DNA of 64,000 nt. Source: an uncultured Methanocorpusculum sp. (GTDB lineage: Archaea > Halobacteriota > Methanomicrobia > Methanomicrobiales > Methanocorpusculaceae). Positions 62,216-64,000 of this stretch are shown here, one piece after another (position 1 is the first letter of the stretch; the number at the start of each line of letters is the position of its first letter). The position numbers and the translations under genes are program-made. The stretch lies in assembly GCF_963667985.1 (NCBI RefSeq), contig NZ_OY764081.1, positions 1,302,001 to 1,366,000 of the forward strand. The letters are read 5' to 3'. The notes below the pieces were generated by a model. The model did not search any database, was not told the origin of the DNA, and saw nothing but the letters and a program-made list of their open reading frames with translations.

Positions 62216-62302
62216 CTCTCACTGATTTTTTGCCGGGTTTATCACACATTCTTAGGGGGAAGTGCTACCCTTAATTAACCCTCGCGTCCATAGTAATAGA
62301 TA

Positions 62303-63796
62303 ATGACTCTTGCACTTCTGTCAGTCTGGGACAAGACCGGGATCCTTGATCTCGCCCGTGCCCTGGTTGCAAAAAACATTGGAATCCTAAGTTCAGGCGG
62401 AACGGCAAAGGCTCTGCGTGAAGCGGGCATTCCTGCAAAAGACGTTTCAGACTACACCTGTTTTCCCGAGATGATGGACGGGCGTGTAAAGACCCTCCAC
62501 CCGAAGGTTCACGGCGGTCTTCTTGGCCGCAGAGGTATCGATGACGGTATCATGGCTGCTCACGGCATCGAACCGATCGACATCCTCTGTGTCAACTTAT
62601 ATCCGTTCGAGGAGATGTCAAAGAAAAATCTCCCTCTGGAGGAACTCATCGAGTTCGTCGATATAGGAGGCCCCGCAATGATCCGTGCAGCATCCAAGAA
62701 CTACAAGGATGTTGCCGTTTTGACCGATCCTTCCGATTATCCAATGGCGATCGAAGCGATCAAAACCGGCGGCTTCACTCCGGAGCAGAAACTTCGTCTT
62801 GCGACCAAGGCATTCACCCGAACGGCCGCATATGATGCCGCGATCTCCAATTATCTCAACGGAATCGACAAGGAGTTCCCGGATGCCTATACCATGCAGT
62901 TTGGCAACGGCAGAAAACTCAGATACGGAGAAAACCCGCATCAGAAAGCCGCCGTCTACGGTACATCCGGCATCGCCGGTCAGGTCGCTCTTCAGGGCAA
63001 AGAAATGTCCTACAACAACTACCTTGATGTTCACGCCGCGGTCAGTCTCTGCAGAGAACTCCCGGGTTTTGCGACCGTAATCGTAAAACACAACAATCCG
63101 TGCGGTGTCGCTATTGGGAAAAACCAGCTCGAGTCGTATATCAAGGCACGGGATGTCGACCCGGTCTCAGCCTATGGTTCCATCGTTGCAATGAGCACGC
63201 CTGTCGATACCGATATCGCCAAGGAGATCTGTTCTACCTTCGTCGAGGTCCTGATCGCTCCGTCGTTCAGCGACGAGGCGCGTGAAATGATGAAGAAGAA
63301 GGAGAACATGCGTCTTCTGATTCTCCCGCCAGCAGAGCCTGCCGATGAGATCCGCACGATCGACGGTGGTATTCTCGTTCAGAGGACCCCTGAGTACGCC
63401 GAGGACTGGAAGGTCGTTTCCAAACGTGCTCCGACCCCTGATGAAGTCGAGGCACTCAAACTCGCCTGGAAGGTGGTTGAGTACACAAAGAGTAACGCCA
63501 TCATCTACGCGAACAAAACCGAGACGGTCGGTATTGGTGTAGGTCAGATGAACCGTGTCGATTCGGCAAAGCTGGCCATCCAGAAAGCTGCCGAGTTCGG
63601 CAGAACGATGCAGGGAACCGTGATCGCCTCCGATGCGTTCCTGCCGTTTGCAGACACGCTGGAAGTGGCGGCTGCCGCAGGAGCGACGGCGCTTATCCAG
63701 CCGGGCGGCTCGATCCGTGACGATGAAGTGCTCGCAAAGGCCGATGAACTCGGCGTCGCGATGGTGTTCACCGGAGTCCGGCACTTCAGACATTAA
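62303..63796 (+). CDS. purH: Bifunctional AICAR formyltransferase/IMP cyclohydrolase
   Basis: A 497-residue PurH. The MGS-like cyclohydrolase domain has LALLSVWDKTGILDLARAL, ILSSGGTAKALREAGIPA and DGRVKTLHPKVHGGLL (first 190 residues). The AICAR transformylase domain has the catalytic Lys-His in VKHNNPCGVAIG, and YTKSNAIIYANKTETVGIG. It carries out the last two steps of IMP synthesis. Many archaea use PurP/PurO instead; having PurH is characteristic of some methanogen groups and suggests acquisition from bacteria. Confidence 0.95.
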   Translation: MTLALLSVWDKTGILDLARALVAKNIGILSSGGTAKALREAGIPAKDVSDYTCFPEMMDGRVKTLHPKVHGGLLGRRGIDDGIMAAHGIEPIDILCVNLYPFEEMSKKNLPLEELIEFVDIGGPAMIRAASKNYKDVAVLTDPSDYPMAIEAIKTGGFTPEQKLRLATKAFTRTAAYDAAISNYLNGIDKEFPDAYTMQFGNGRKLRYGENPHQKAAVYGTSGIAGQVALQGKEMSYNNYLDVHAAVSLCRELPGFATVIVKHNNPCGVAIGKNQLESYIKARDVDPVSAYGSIVAMSTPVDTDIAKEICSTFVEVLIAPSFSDEAREMMKKKENMRLLILPPAEPADEIRTIDGGILVQRTPEYAEDWKVVSKRAPTPDEVEALKLAWKVVEYTKSNAIIYANKTETVGIGVGQMNRVDSAKLAIQKAAEFGRTMQGTVIASDAFLPFADTLEVAAAAGATALIQPGGSIRDDEVLAKADELGVAMVFTGVRHFRH

Positions 63797-63810
63797 AATA
63801 CGGATCTTTC

Positions 63811-63836
63811 GGGGGATCTTCCCCGCTGCTTTTTTT
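63811..63836 (+). terminator. Hairpin plus T-run after purH
   Basis: GGGGGATCTTCCCC followed by GCTGC and seven T: a small stem and a T-run, the shape of a factor-independent terminator. The remaining bases to 64000 show no gene. Confidence 0.6.
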
Positions 63837-64000
63837 GGGTTACTGTTATTGGTTTACTAGGACCCAATTGTTTGTTTATTCCTAATTCTTCATGCGTGGC
63901 TGGTAAGAAATGCTTCAATTTCGTCTCTATTTCTCATTTTGATGACGGTTATCGTCATATCCGAATAATGCATGAAAATGGGTTAAACCGATCAAAACAT

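Overview
The window reads as one chromosomal segment of a hydrogenotrophic methanogenic archaeon, most likely of the order Methanomicrobiales and plausibly Methanocorpusculum-like (inference; no 16S rRNA is present). The evidence is a formylmethanofuran dehydrogenase operon (order D-B-A-C), a methanogenesis marker 9 protein, a complete 14-gene membrane-bound hydrogenase (mbhA-N) operon with a GNAT gene coupled to its end, an ADP-forming acetate-CoA ligase, an archaeal TATA-type promoter style and T-rich terminators.

Layout. 1-3.3 kb: a DUF3800 gene, then a compact minus-strand run of eight overlapping small genes that looks like a virus or plasmid remnant; its HNH endonuclease has an in-frame stop. 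3.8-8.1 kb: two secreted or anchored surface-protein genes broken by one TAG and three indels, all three in C-rich tracts. 8.7-10.1 kb: a DUF234-type ATPase. 11-14 kb: DUF447, CitG-like, marker 9 and nuclease genes. 14-22.7 kb: SudB/GltA-type oxidoreductase, TrmJ, tRNA-Gly, HycI protease, class I aldolase, glutamine synthetase, and a symporter with a small companion. 23-25.9 kb: acetate-CoA ligase and a Lys-rich protein. 26.8-32.4 kb: fwdDBAC, a small sulfite-reductase-like protein and YwbE. 32.4-38.4 kb: DUF89, tRNA-Pro, an MFS exporter, feoAB with a Cys-rich membrane peptide, a DtxR regulator and a decayed EamA region. 38.4-43.7 kb: an overlapping operon of surface-glycan enzymes, a ubiquitin-like sulfur carrier and a tRNA thiolase, plus a DUF362 ferredoxin-like protein. 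44.5-46.2 kb: a dGTPase gene whose frame is broken at two poly-A tracts, flanked by nested inverted repeats. 46.7-55.4 kb: the mbh operon. 55.7-58.3 kb: four small membrane-protein genes in an A-B-B'-A' arrangement. 58.4-62 kb: grpE-dnaK-dnaJ. 62.3-63.8 kb: purH.

How the genes work together: Mbh is expected to couple ferredoxin and H2 to an ion gradient through Mrp-like subunits, and formylmethanofuran dehydrogenase uses reduced ferredoxin for the first CO2-reduction step. HycI can plausibly mature MbhL, which carries a CTDR site and a C-terminal tail. The acetate-CoA ligase and glutamine synthetase serve carbon and nitrogen assimilation. Gene-poor gaps hold a family of short hairpins with covarying arms and several larger dispersed inverted repeats. 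The least explained features of the window are these hairpins and the mononucleotide-tract frameshifts in surface and nucleotide-metabolism genes.
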